A DNA stretch of 64,000 nucleotides from Roseiarcus sp963741845 (GTDB lineage Bacteria > Pseudomonadota > Alphaproteobacteria > Rhizobiales > Beijerinckiaceae). Numbering within the stretch: the first letter of the stretch is position 1; each line of letters opens with the position of its first letter. Below the pieces are notes generated by a model. It ran no database searches. It was not told the origin of the DNA and saw nothing but the letters and a program-made list of their open reading frames with translations. Where the stretch lies: contig CAVUJV010000016.1 of NCBI GenBank assembly GCA_963741845.1, forward strand, positions 682,001-746,000, read 5' to 3'. Shown in pieces: positions 1 through 10,177 of this stretch. A program made the translations under genes and the position numbers.

Positions 1-2262
<2,262 letters not shown>

Positions 2263-2410
2263 GTCGATCCTCAATGTTCACGTCCTGAGGACGCCGAAAT
2301 TCGTCCCTGGACGGTATGGAGCGGTCTGCTCCTTATGAGCGTCCCCTCGAAGCCCGCCTCGGCGGCTCGGCGCCGCCCGCTGGCCCCGGCGCCCAAACGC
2401 CGTTCTTTCC

Positions 2411-2457
2411 AAAAACGCCGGAACGGCCCCGGGCCATGAGGGCCCGGGACCGTCCGT
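2411..2457 (-). terminator. attenuator-like hairpin between rplL and rpoB
   Basis: On the minus strand a GC-rich hairpin (arms 2440-2457 and 2418-2435, four-base loop) is followed three to four bases later by a run of five T (complement of 2411-2415). This is the form of an intrinsic terminator, yet rpoB starts 150 bp downstream. It most likely acts as a partial terminator or RNA processing site that lowers rpoBC expression relative to rplJL, as is known for the E. coli rplL-rpoB spacer. A second small hairpin (2474-2479 with 2485-2490) sits just after the rplL stop. Confidence 0.7.
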
Positions 2458-2496
2458 AACTCCCTTATCTTTTGAGCCCGCAAAGGGCTCGACGCC

Positions 2497-2871
2497 TTAC
2501 TTGAGCTCGACCTTCGCGCCGACCTTCTCGAGGGCGGCCTTGATCTTCTCGGCCTCGTCCTTGCTGACGCCTTCCTTGACGGGCTTCGGCGCGCCTTCGA
2601 CCAGGTCCTTGGCCTCCTTGAGGCCGAGCGAGGTGATCGCGCGGACTTCCTTGATGACCTCGATCTTCTTGTCGCCGGCGGCGGCGAGGACAACCGTGAA
2701 CTCGGTCTTCTCCTCGACCGGAGCGGCCGCGACGGCGGCCGGAGCCGCGGCGACCGCGACAGCAGCGGCGGCGGAGACGCCCCACTTCTCTTCGAGCATC
2801 TTGGCGAGCTCGGCGGCCTCGAGAACCGTGAGGCCCGAGAGTTCGTCGACGATCTTTTCGAGATTAGCCAT
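2497..2871 (-). CDS. rplL: 50S ribosomal protein L7/L12
   Basis: The 124-residue acidic stalk protein binds L10 as dimers and recruits translation factors to the ribosome. The N-terminal dimerisation helix (MANLEKIVDELSGLTVLEAAEL), an Ala/Val-rich hinge at about 34-52, and the C-terminal globular domain (EKTEFTVVL, then GLKEAKDLVEGAPKPVKEG) are all present at the usual length. It lies 50 bp downstream of rplJ on the same strand and is presumably cotranscribed with it. Codon use and length are normal for the family, and no oddities are visible. Confidence 0.99.
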   Translation of the reverse strand: MANLEKIVDELSGLTVLEAAELAKMLEEKWGVSAAAAVAVAAAPAAVAAAPVEEKTEFTVVLAAAGDKKIEVIKEVRAITSLGLKEAKDLVEGAPKPVKEGVSKDEAEKIKAALEKVGAKVELK

Positions 2872-2921
2872 TTTGAGAGTTCCTTATATGGGTTCGATTC
2901 GAAGAATGGGAAGAGCCTGAC

Positions 2922-3446
2922 TCAGGCTGCGTCTTTGGCGGCATAGGCCCCCACCACGCGCGCGACCTTGGCGGCCGGCGCATTGGCGAGCTGGGCGAGC
3001 TTGGTCGCCGGGGCGGTGATAAGCCCCAGGAGCTTCGCCCGAAGTTCGTCGAGCGAGGGCAAGGTCGCGAGCGCCTTGACCCCTTCGACGTCGAGGGCCG
3101 TCGTGCCCATGGCGCCGCCCAGAAGCACGAACTTCTCGTGATCCTTGGCGAAAGCCACGGCTGCCTTGGCCGCCGCTACCGGATCCGCCGAATGGGCGAT
3201 CAGGGTCGGGCCCTTGAGAAGGGACCCGATCGAAGCGACGTCCGTGCCTTCGAGAGCAATCTGGGCGAGGCGGTTCTTGGCGACCTGCACGGTCGCGCCA
3301 GCCTGCTTCATCTGCTTGCGCAGACGCTGCATCTGGGCGACGGTCAGGCCGGAATAATGCGCCACGACCACCACCGACGTCTTCGCGAAGACGTCGTGGA
3401 GAGCCGCAACCGCTTCTTTCTTTTCCGCTCTGTCCACGGTGCTCAT
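2922..3446 (-). CDS. rplJ: 50S ribosomal protein L10
   Basis: The 174-residue protein forms the base of the L7/L12 stalk and binds 23S rRNA. The frame could be extended upstream to 3503, but the ATG at 3446 is chosen because the family starts at MSTVDRAEKKEAV and the spacer just upstream reads GGAGAA before it. The conserved motif VVVAHYSGLTVAQMQRLR and the C-terminal Ala-rich helix that docks L12 dimers are visible. Unlike many genomes, rplK and rplA are not immediately upstream. The 630 bp upstream hold no ribosomal gene, so the rplJL-rpoB unit seems to start with its own leader here. Confidence 0.98.
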   Translation of the reverse strand: MSTVDRAEKKEAVAALHDVFAKTSVVVVAHYSGLTVAQMQRLRKQMKQAGATVQVAKNRLAQIALEGTDVASIGSLLKGPTLIAHSADPVAAAKAAVAFAKDHEKFVLLGGAMGTTALDVEGVKALATLPSLDELRAKLLGLITAPATKLAQLANAPAAKVARVVGAYAAKDAA

Positions 3447-4075
3447 TTCTCCGGTCGGCGGGTTTCCCCGCCTGTTGCACATGCCGCGCCGCGCGAACCG
3501 CATGGGCTCGAGCGCCGCGACGACTTGCGCCTGTCCCCGGAGCTCAGGCGAACCCAGCGCCGGACAGAAGGTTCAAACCGCATTCAGCCCGCGGGAAAAC
3601 CCGCCGGCTTAGAAAACCCGGTCGTCCCCGTCTATGCTGGCCCCCTCGGCCCTTTCGGACCTTCAGGAATTAAGCGCCTCGACCCGAAGGTCTTGCGCGC
3701 GCCGGCAGTCTCGGACAGGACATGGCCGAGCGGACCGCGAGGGTTGCCCCTCCGTCCCCCGGCCTATCCGCCGCCACCATCGCCGCCGGCCTCAAGGAGG
3801 TCCAGCCGAAAGGGGCGGTAGCCATGTATGATCATTCGGGGTCGCATCGCGCCGCCAACCCCGGCCGGTTTCCATAGCGGGTTCGGACCAGGGCCGCAAG
3901 GGGAGGCGCGAACTTTTTCTTACTTCGTCAACCGTCAAGACAGTCGCGAACCGACGCTCGGCGGCCTGAACAGGCCCAGCGCCGCTGCCGTCGCCTTTGG
4001 CGCAAGCCGCGGCGAAGAAAACGACGCCACGCCCTGGGGCGCATACGCCCCTATTCCTCTCGTATTCCCCCCGAA
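3447..4075 (-). promoter_or_regulatory. rplJ leader region without genes
   Basis: This stretch of about 630 bp between rplJ and the small gene at 4076 holds no convincing CDS. On the minus strand a six-pair GGCGGG/CCCGCC hairpin with a GAAA loop (3457-3472) sits directly against the rplJ ribosome binding site, a reasonable place for L10 autoregulation of its own mRNA. A candidate -35 element CTTGAC (complement of 3934-3939, with a second overlapping TTGAC) could start transcription about 490 bases upstream of rplJ, but its -10 is weak. The promoter call is a guess; the hairpin is seen directly. Confidence 0.4.
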
Positions 4076-4306
4076 TTACGGCCCGGCCACGATATCCCGG
4101 CTCATCGCCACGCAGATGATCTTCTCGAATTCCCCGTCCTTGGCCTTGGAAATTTCCCCGCCGGACGAAAGCAGTCCCTGCCTCACGCAGCCAAGTTCCG
4201 AATCTGCTTCCCCGATCTTCTCGACGACGCGCGCCCCAGCGCCAGGCACGCAATCTCTTGGTTCGACGCCGAGGGAGCAGATGAGTGCAATGATTTCAAA
4301 AGTCAT
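4076..4306 (-). CDS. small conserved-looking protein of unknown function
   Basis: A 76-residue protein beginning MTFEIIALICSLGVEP, preceded by a good ribosome binding site (AAGGGGCAACCC then ATG). It has three or four Cys (LICSLG, RDCVPG, LGCVRQG, IICVAMS) and an acidic middle with GEADSEL and GEFEKIICV. No signal peptide is obvious; the N-terminus is mildly hydrophobic. I do not recognise a named family. It is transcribed in the same direction as rplJ but separated from it by 630 bp, so it is probably a single-gene unit. The AT-rich DNA just upstream (4307-4355) looks like its promoter region. Confidence 0.6.
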   Translation of the reverse strand: MTFEIIALICSLGVEPRDCVPGAGARVVEKIGEADSELGCVRQGLLSSGGEISKAKDGEFEKIICVAMSRDIVAGP

Positions 4307-4355
4307 GGGTTGCCCCTTTTTTTATTGTTCGATATTTATTTCAATACTTTAAGGC

Positions 4356-4387
4356 GCAACGATCATGCCGCTGGCTAAGATCGTTGC
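4356..4387. repeat. 9-bp perfect inverted repeat upstream of the 76-residue gene
   Basis: GCAACGATC (4356-4364) and GATCGTTGC (4379-4387) form a perfect inverted repeat with a 14-base spacer, embedded in AT-rich sequence upstream of the small gene that starts at 4306. There is no adjacent T-run on the plus strand. It could be an operator or a terminator for upstream transcripts; the sequence does not decide which. Confidence 0.5.
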
Positions 4388-4499
4388 ATAAATAGGGTTT
4401 AAGCATCGAAGGCTTTGAAGTCAGTGATCCGGCTCACTATCCGCTTGCGTGTTTTTGCAAAATCGCACGGGCTGGAGCCGTCCGCGATCGGAAGGCCGC

Positions 4500-4976
4500 T
4501 CAAGATCCCGCGGAAAATGAGCAGGCCGCTCCGCCCCCCGCCTTCTGGCGCACCTCAGCCGGGTCGATCCTGCAGACGAGATTCGTCACCGACGCATGGA
4601 TCGAGCCCGCGGCTCCGCTCGGGGGAACGCCGGCTTCGATGAGCGTCGCATAAAGCGCCTGCGCTTCGCGGCCCTTGAGCAATACGGTTTTGGAGCCGAA
4701 CGTCAGCGTGCAGGCCTTGTCCGCAATGTCGACATTGCTGATTCGGCAGTCGACCGCATCGGCCTTCACCTCGATGACGCCGCGGCCGAGGTAGCGGGCG
4801 CCGGACCGGCCGTCGAGATAGGCGCCGAGCAGGCCTTTCTGGAACAGCGAGAGCCGCGGGGATCGGTCGCCGATCCGCGCCGCCAGCGACAGCGCGGCGT
4901 TGCCGCTTGCGTCCGCCCAGGCGGCATGGGCGGCGAGACAAAGCGCCGCCGAGACAAGAGCCATCCGTTTTCGCAT
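4500..4976 (-). CDS. secreted small cysteine-containing protein, unknown function
   Basis: A 158-residue protein with a clear Sec signal peptide (MRKRMALVSAALCLAAHAAWA). The ATG at 4976 is preferred over an upstream in-frame start at 5039 because it places the signal at the N-terminus and follows a GGGGGA ribosome binding site. The mature part has four Cys in two pairs (VDCRISN and DKACTLTFG; NLVCRID and GAACSFS), suggesting periplasmic disulfides, and a central KTVLLKGREAQALYATLIEAG. It lies 85 bp downstream of the PPTase on the same strand and may be the last gene of the NRPS operon. Similar small proteins occur in Rhizobiales as far as I recall, without known function. Confidence 0.7.
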   Translation of the reverse strand: MRKRMALVSAALCLAAHAAWADASGNAALSLAARIGDRSPRLSLFQKGLLGAYLDGRSGARYLGRGVIEVKADAVDCRISNVDIADKACTLTFGSKTVLLKGREAQALYATLIEAGVPPSGAAGSIHASVTNLVCRIDPAEVRQKAGGGAACSFSAGS

Positions 4977-5061
4977 TCGGTCCCCCGGCAGCCGTCCGGC
5001 CTTCCTCCTACAGCAACGCGCGCACGCCTGCTCGCGCAATCTCAGGCGCCGAGTCGCGCCT

Positions 5062-5709
5062 TCAGCGCGCCTCGGACACCACGAGCGCCGCGGCGACCAG
5101 CCGGCTCTCCGCCAGCGTGAAGAGCCTCAGGCGGCGGCCGTCCCGCAGGATCGCCGCACCCTCGGCGAGCCGGATCTCGATGTCGGGATATTCGAGGGCC
5201 GAGCCGTCCAGCGGATGGACGGCCTTGTAGACCGCCTCCTTGGCCGCGAAGACGAGCCGCGCCGCGACCCGGTCGCCACCGGTCTCCCGACGCTCCCCCT
5301 CGCTCAGCACGAAATCCACAAGGTCGGCCGGCAGAGGCTCGGCCGGTTCGATATCGACGCCGAGGCCCAGCACGCGGCCCCTCGGTCCGACCGCCGCCAC
5401 AGCGTAAGCCTCATCATGCGCGAGCGAGCCGACGAAACCCGCCGGCCAGACCGGGGCGCCGGAAGGCGCCTTCACCAGCGGCGCCTTCGGATCGGCGCCA
5501 AGCGCGGCGAGCAGTCCGCGCGCCGCAATCCGCGCCGCGCCGCTCGCCCGCCGGCGCGAAAGGTCCAGGGGCGCCGCGGCTCCTTCCGGGGCCGGAAAAG
5601 CCGCCTCGTCGCCCGCCCGGATGCGCCGGGCCGCGACGAGGACGCCGAACGGCAGAAGCGACGCCCGAAGCGGCGCGAGATCGAGATCGTCGCGCCGCTC
5701 TTCGCTCAC
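5062..5709 (-). CDS. 4'-phosphopantetheinyl transferase, Sfp/EntD superfamily
   Basis: Transfers 4'-phosphopantetheine from coenzyme A to the serine of carrier domains. The 215-residue length fits the Sfp/AcpT group. Signature residues are visible: GVDIEP (117-122) for Mg2+ binding, FAAKEAVYKA (154-163) with the catalytic Lys/Glu, and SLAHDE (95-100) matching the family's S-x-S/A-H motif. Its ATG overlaps the TGA of the upstream NRPS by four bases (ATGA), so the two are translationally coupled, and the obvious substrate is the carrier domain of that NRPS at about residue 597. Whether it also serves fatty-acid ACP cannot be told. Confidence 0.93.
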   Translation of the reverse strand: MSEERRDDLDLAPLRASLLPFGVLVAARRIRAGDEAAFPAPEGAAAPLDLSRRRASGAARIAARGLLAALGADPKAPLVKAPSGAPVWPAGFVGSLAHDEAYAVAAVGPRGRVLGLGVDIEPAEPLPADLVDFVLSEGERRETGGDRVAARLVFAAKEAVYKAVHPLDGSALEYPDIEIRLAEGAAILRDGRRLRLFTLAESRLVAAALVVSEAR

Positions 5710-8700
5710 GCCAGGGGGCAGCCCTGCCCGCCCGCGACCATTTTCGCGGGGTTGCCGCGCCAGCGGGAGCGGGGCGGCATGATTTCGCCCTTCATCAGGA
5801 AGGAGTCGGGATCGAGGTGGCTGTCCTCGCCGAGCGTCACGCCGTAGTGGACGAGGGCCGCCACGCCGACCGACGCGCCCTTCCCGATCTTCACGTAGTC
5901 GGACTTGAACACGCCCTCTTCCAGCGAATGCGCCTGCACCAGAACGTGTTCGTTGAGGTTGGCTTCGTCGCCAATCTCGATCAGGGTGCGCTCCGAGAGA
6001 ATGCAGCCGGCGTCGAACACTTTGCGGCCGATCTTCACGCCGAGCATGCGGGAGATCAAGTTGCGCATCGGCGTTCCCCCGAAAGCGCCCGCGAGCATAT
6101 TGTCGGACAGCTTCCAGTGCCGCTCGATCCGCCAGAAGGCCGGATCATAGACAGTCGCCATCTCCGGCTCGAGCCGGCCGAAGGCAATCGACGCGCGCTC
6201 CATGAAGATGAAGAGCGCGACCGTCGCCAGCAACACGGCGCCGGTGGCGATCGTCATGGCAAGGACGTCGTTTGCGCCGAACACCGCGGCAGTCCATCCG
6301 AAGGCATAGACGCCGAAGAAAGCGACCGCCCAGCGCGAGGCGATGAGGCCCGCGATCGCGGCGAGGTTGCGCCGCGTCTTCATGGCGAGCCGCCGCGCGC
6401 GCTCGGCCGGGCCGATGGCGGCGATCGCCTCGATGTCGCGCGCCGCGGCGCGCGGGATCTCGAAGGCAGGCGAGCCGAGCAGGCCGACATTCTCGCGCAC
6501 CGGCCCATCCGTCGGGACCAGAACCTTGCTGCCGTAGAGCACGTTCTGCCCCGTGCGGGCGCCGGCCGGAACAAAGACCATGGCGCCGAGGAAACTGTCC
6601 GCTCCGACGCGCGACGTCGCCAGACGGAAGCCGTGGCTCGACATCGCGATATTGCCCATCCGGAGCCCGTCGGACGCGACCGTGTTCGCGCCGATTTCGA
6701 CGAAGCCCGGATTGTCCTGGCTCTGGTCGCTGCCGAAATTCGAGCCCGTCTCCGCGCCCTTGTGCACTTTCCAGCCGAGCGCGCGCAGGTAGGGCTCGAT
6801 ATAGACGCTGTCCCCGAACAACAGGTTGAAGAAGGCCGAATTGCTGACGAGTTCGACGATCTGCTCCAGCGAGTGGTGGAAGCCGAACAGCGGATAGACG
6901 CGCCCTTCCTTCAGGAAGAGATTGGCGAGGCGCGGCAGGAGGATGTTTGCCGCAAGGCCGGCGACAAGGGTCAGGAGCGTGATGACGGCCGCGCTTTCCG
7001 CAGCGCCCGGCAGAAGCCCGACCGCCGCGCTCATCGGCCCCATCGCGACCGCATCCTCCGATCCTTCGATGAAGGCGAGCGCATAGACGAGAACCGCTTC
7101 CGCGAGCGCGCCGGCGATCGTCAGGACGATCACGAGACGCAACGCGGTCAGGAGGCAGCGCTTCAGCGACGACACGCGCACCTCGTCATTGAGCCGGAAG
7201 GTCGCCGTCGTCTCCTCCGCGGGCGAGCCGTGCCAGCTCTTGCCCTCGGGGATGCGCTGGCCGCCCTGCAGCGAGGACGCATGCGCAAGCTGGCCGAAGT
7301 CGCCGATCTCGGTGTTGAAGTCGACCAGGCTCTGCTCGCCGACATAAGCGGCGCGCCCAAGCTTGATGGGACCCATGTGGATGCGGTTCCCATAAGCCGA
7401 ATAGCCCGTCATGAAGGCATGCTTCATGACGACGGCGTCCTCGCCGACCTCCAGCAGATCGGCGGTCACCGGCACGTTCATCGTCGCGATCACGGCGTTG
7501 CGGCCGATCTTCGCGCCGAGCAGGCGCAGGTAGAGGTTGAAGAGCGGCGTGCCGGCGAAAGCGTTGACGGGCGCCGAGCGCACCACGAGCTTCGCCGCCC
7601 AGAAGCGGAAGTAGGCAAAGCTCCAGACGGGGATCGCGCCCGCCTTCGCCCGGCCGATCAGCGCCCACTTCGCCGCGACCGCGAGCGCGGTATGGGCGAA
7701 GAACCACACGACCGCCACGGCAAGCGCCCGGGCGTAGAGATCGACCGGAGAGTCGACCGCCGCATAAATCCAGTTCAGCGACGCGAAGCTCGCGGCGACC
7801 AGGAGACCGCCAAACACTGCGTAGGCGGCCGTCTGCGCGACGCCGGTGGCGTAATAGGCGAAGTCGCTCGGGCGATGCCGCTCCGGCAGCGCCTCGATGG
7901 CGGCGCCAGCGGGGCGCGCGGCGTCGAGCGCCTGCGCGAGGCGGCGGATGGTCGTGTTCGCATAGACGTCGCGCATCGCGACCTGGAGCGAGCCGTCGAT
8001 CTGACGGACCCGCGCGCAGAAACGCGCCATCAGCAGCGAGTGCGCGCCGTAATCGGCGAAGAAGTCGCCTTCGACCGAAACCTCCTTGAGGCCCAGCGCC
8101 GCCTCAAGCGCCTCGGCGAGCGCCTCCTCGGTCGGCGTCTCGGGGGGCACGACTGCCCCGCCGAAGCGCAGCCGCTCGCAGACGGGCTTCGGCAGCTTGC
8201 TGCGGTCGGCCTTGTTGCTGACGAGCGTCGGGATCGCCGGCAGCGGCTCCAGATAGGCCGGGGTCATGTAGCCCGGCAGGCGGGACCGCAGGAATGCCGC
8301 GATGGCGTTGCGGTCGGGCGCCTTCGCGCCGCGCTTCGCCGAATAATAGGCGACGAGTTCCGTCGCGCCGGGCGCAGGCTCGAAGGTGCTGACCGCCGCC
8401 TGCGCGATCTCGGGGATCTCCAGCAGGACCAACTCGATCTCGGTCAGCTCGATCCGATAGCCGCGCAGCTTGATCTGCGTGTCGATGCGGCCGAGATATT
8501 CGATCTCGCCATTCTCATCGAGGCGGCCGAGATCGCCCGTGCGATAGATTCGGCCCGACGGATTGTTGGCGAGGCCGAGGAAATCCTCGATGAACTTCGC
8601 CCCGGTGAGCTCGGGGCGGTTGAGATAGCCCTCCGCGACGCCGACGCCGGCGATGCCGATTTCGCCCGATTCGCCCTCTGCGAGCACGACGTCATGCTCG

Positions 8701-9827
8701 GGATCGAGAATGACGATCGTATAGGTCGGCAGCGGCCGCCCGATGGTCACGGGCTTGTCCGGCGCCATGACGCCAAGCGTCGCGGTGACCGTGGTCTCGG
8801 TCGGCCCGTAGCTGTTGAGCAGCGTGCGGTCCGGCGCGCTCCAGCGCTTCACCAGCGCCGGCGGGCACGCCTCGCCGCCAATGAGAAGAATGCGCAGCTT
8901 CGGCAGGTCGCGGTCGATCGAGGCGAGCAGCGTCGGCACGCAGGCGAGGCAGGTCACCTCCCGCTTCTCGAGAAGTTCCGCGAGTTCCTCGCCGAACAGG
9001 CTCGTCGCGGACGTGTTGGGAACCAGCGTCGCGCCCGCCGCGAGCGGCACCCAGATCTCCTCGATCGAGAAGTCGAAGGCGACCGACATGCCCTGATAGA
9101 CCCGGTCGCCGGGCGCGAAGCCATAGGTTTCCGCCGCGACGCGGACGAAATTGCAGATGCTCGGATGCGCAACGGCCACGCCCTTCGGCTTGCCCGTCGT
9201 GCCCGACGTGTAGAGCACGTAGCAGAGCTTGTCGGCCGGCTGCGGGCGGTCGGCCTCGGTCAGGGGCGCGTCGGAGAAGGTCGCGACGTCCTCCCGCGCG
9301 CTTTCCAGCACGAGCGTCCTGACCGGGCATTCGCCCAGCCTGTCGACGAGACGAAGATGAGCGACGACCGCGGTCGCGCCGGCGTCGGAGACGATGTAGC
9401 CGATGCGCTCCGCCGGATGGTTGGCGTCGAGCGGCACATAGGCCGCGCCCGCCTTGAGCAGGCCGAACAGCGCCGCATAGGCCTCGACCCCGCGGTCGAT
9501 GAGGACGGCGACGCGGTCTCCCGGCTTTACGCCAACCGAGAGGAAATAACGCGCCATGCGATTCGCGCGCCGGTCGAGTTCCGCATAGCTGACGTCCGCT
9601 TCCTCGGCCGAAACGGCGATCCGATCCGCGAAGCGGCGGCACGCCTCCTCCAGCACGTCGTTCAGCCGCTCGCCATAGCGCCAGCGAAGGGGAGACGCCT
9701 CCGAAAGGATGGAAGGCGGCCGCCGGGGCTCGAGCCGTCGCAGGGCGGCCAGCGGGTCATGGAGCTCCGGCTCCGGCGAAACGGACGCGACGGCGGAAAC
9801 TTCGGCGGACATCGAAACGAAACCCAT
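5706..9827 (-). CDS. Pls/PosA-family single-module non-ribosomal peptide synthetase with membrane beta-helix domains
   Basis: 1373 residues. An adenylation domain (about 50-545) carries core motifs YTSGTTGKPKG (A3), FDFSIEEIW (A4), NSYGPTETT (A5), YRTGDLGRL (A7), KLRGYRIEL (A8) and a variant A10 SNKADRSKLP. A carrier domain follows with GAHSLL, serine at about 597. The rest alternates transmembrane pairs with three left-handed beta-helix (hexapeptide) domains, six helices in all. This is the architecture of epsilon-poly-lysine synthetase (Pls) and PosA, in which the tandem soluble domains polymerise one amino acid. There is no canonical condensation or thioesterase domain. Hand alignment with GrsA gives pocket D-F-E-A-I-G-S-V-T-K, close to a lysine code. 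The start at 9827 is uncertain; an ATG at 9812 is also possible. Coupled to the PPTase. Confidence 0.92.
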   Translation of the reverse strand: MGFVSMSAEVSAVASVSPEPELHDPLAALRRLEPRRPPSILSEASPLRWRYGERLNDVLEEACRRFADRIAVSAEEADVSYAELDRRANRMARYFLSVGVKPGDRVAVLIDRGVEAYAALFGLLKAGAAYVPLDANHPAERIGYIVSDAGATAVVAHLRLVDRLGECPVRTLVLESAREDVATFSDAPLTEADRPQPADKLCYVLYTSGTTGKPKGVAVAHPSICNFVRVAAETYGFAPGDRVYQGMSVAFDFSIEEIWVPLAAGATLVPNTSATSLFGEELAELLEKREVTCLACVPTLLASIDRDLPKLRILLIGGEACPPALVKRWSAPDRTLLNSYGPTETTVTATLGVMAPDKPVTIGRPLPTYTIVILDPEHDVVLAEGESGEIGIAGVGVAEGYLNRPELTGAKFIEDFLGLANNPSGRIYRTGDLGRLDENGEIEYLGRIDTQIKLRGYRIELTEIELVLLEIPEIAQAAVSTFEPAPGATELVAYYSAKRGAKAPDRNAIAAFLRSRLPGYMTPAYLEPLPAIPTLVSNKADRSKLPKPVCERLRFGGAVVPPETPTEEALAEALEAALGLKEVSVEGDFFADYGAHSLLMARFCARVRQIDGSLQVAMRDVYANTTIRRLAQALDAARPAGAAIEALPERHRPSDFAYYATGVAQTAAYAVFGGLLVAASFASLNWIYAAVDSPVDLYARALAVAVVWFFAHTALAVAAKWALIGRAKAGAIPVWSFAYFRFWAAKLVVRSAPVNAFAGTPLFNLYLRLLGAKIGRNAVIATMNVPVTADLLEVGEDAVVMKHAFMTGYSAYGNRIHMGPIKLGRAAYVGEQSLVDFNTEIGDFGQLAHASSLQGGQRIPEGKSWHGSPAEETTATFRLNDEVRVSSLKRCLLTALRLVIVLTIAGALAEAVLVYALAFIEGSEDAVAMGPMSAAVGLLPGAAESAAVITLLTLVAGLAANILLPRLANLFLKEGRVYPLFGFHHSLEQIVELVSNSAFFNLLFGDSVYIEPYLRALGWKVHKGAETGSNFGSDQSQDNPGFVEIGANTVASDGLRMGNIAMSSHGFRLATSRVGADSFLGAMVFVPAGARTGQNVLYGSKVLVPTDGPVRENVGLLGSPAFEIPRAAARDIEAIAAIGPAERARRLAMKTRRNLAAIAGLIASRWAVAFFGVYAFGWTAAVFGANDVLAMTIATGAVLLATVALFIFMERASIAFGRLEPEMATVYDPAFWRIERHWKLSDNMLAGAFGGTPMRNLISRMLGVKIGRKVFDAGCILSERTLIEIGDEANLNEHVLVQAHSLEEGVFKSDYVKIGKGASVGVAALVHYGVTLGEDSHLDPDSFLMKGEIMPPRSRWRGNPAKMVAGGQGCPLA

Positions 9828-10177
9828 GAATGCAAGGACGCCGGGGCTGCCCTCGGCGGCGCGTCAAGCCGGTCGTTCTCGTGAGAATTGCCCCCACGGG
9901 AGGACAAGCCCTCCGCGCATCGCCGATAAGCGCCTTTCCGGGTGAATGCAGACTGAACGGGCGCCCAAGTAACGCCAGCCCGATGCGAAGGAGAGCCGCG
10001 AAACGCCCTGTCCCAGGCGCAAACTATTGAGAGCAATGAACAATGTTCGATTTTACCGGGAAGCTTTCCAAAAGGTTAATTTCTCTCCACTTGCGTTCCC
10101 TGCTCTATCTGGGTTTTCTGATTCCCGCGCGGCTTGCGGGCATCCAAAGCGCGAAGGCTGATTCGCAGGGGGCCGCG

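Noticed and set aside
5817..9884. A 1355-codon open frame on the plus strand opposite the NRPS
   Set aside because: Its translation is rich in Arg/Asp/His with no family signs; it is the expected shadow of a GC-rich gene. The minus-strand NRPS has all core motifs.
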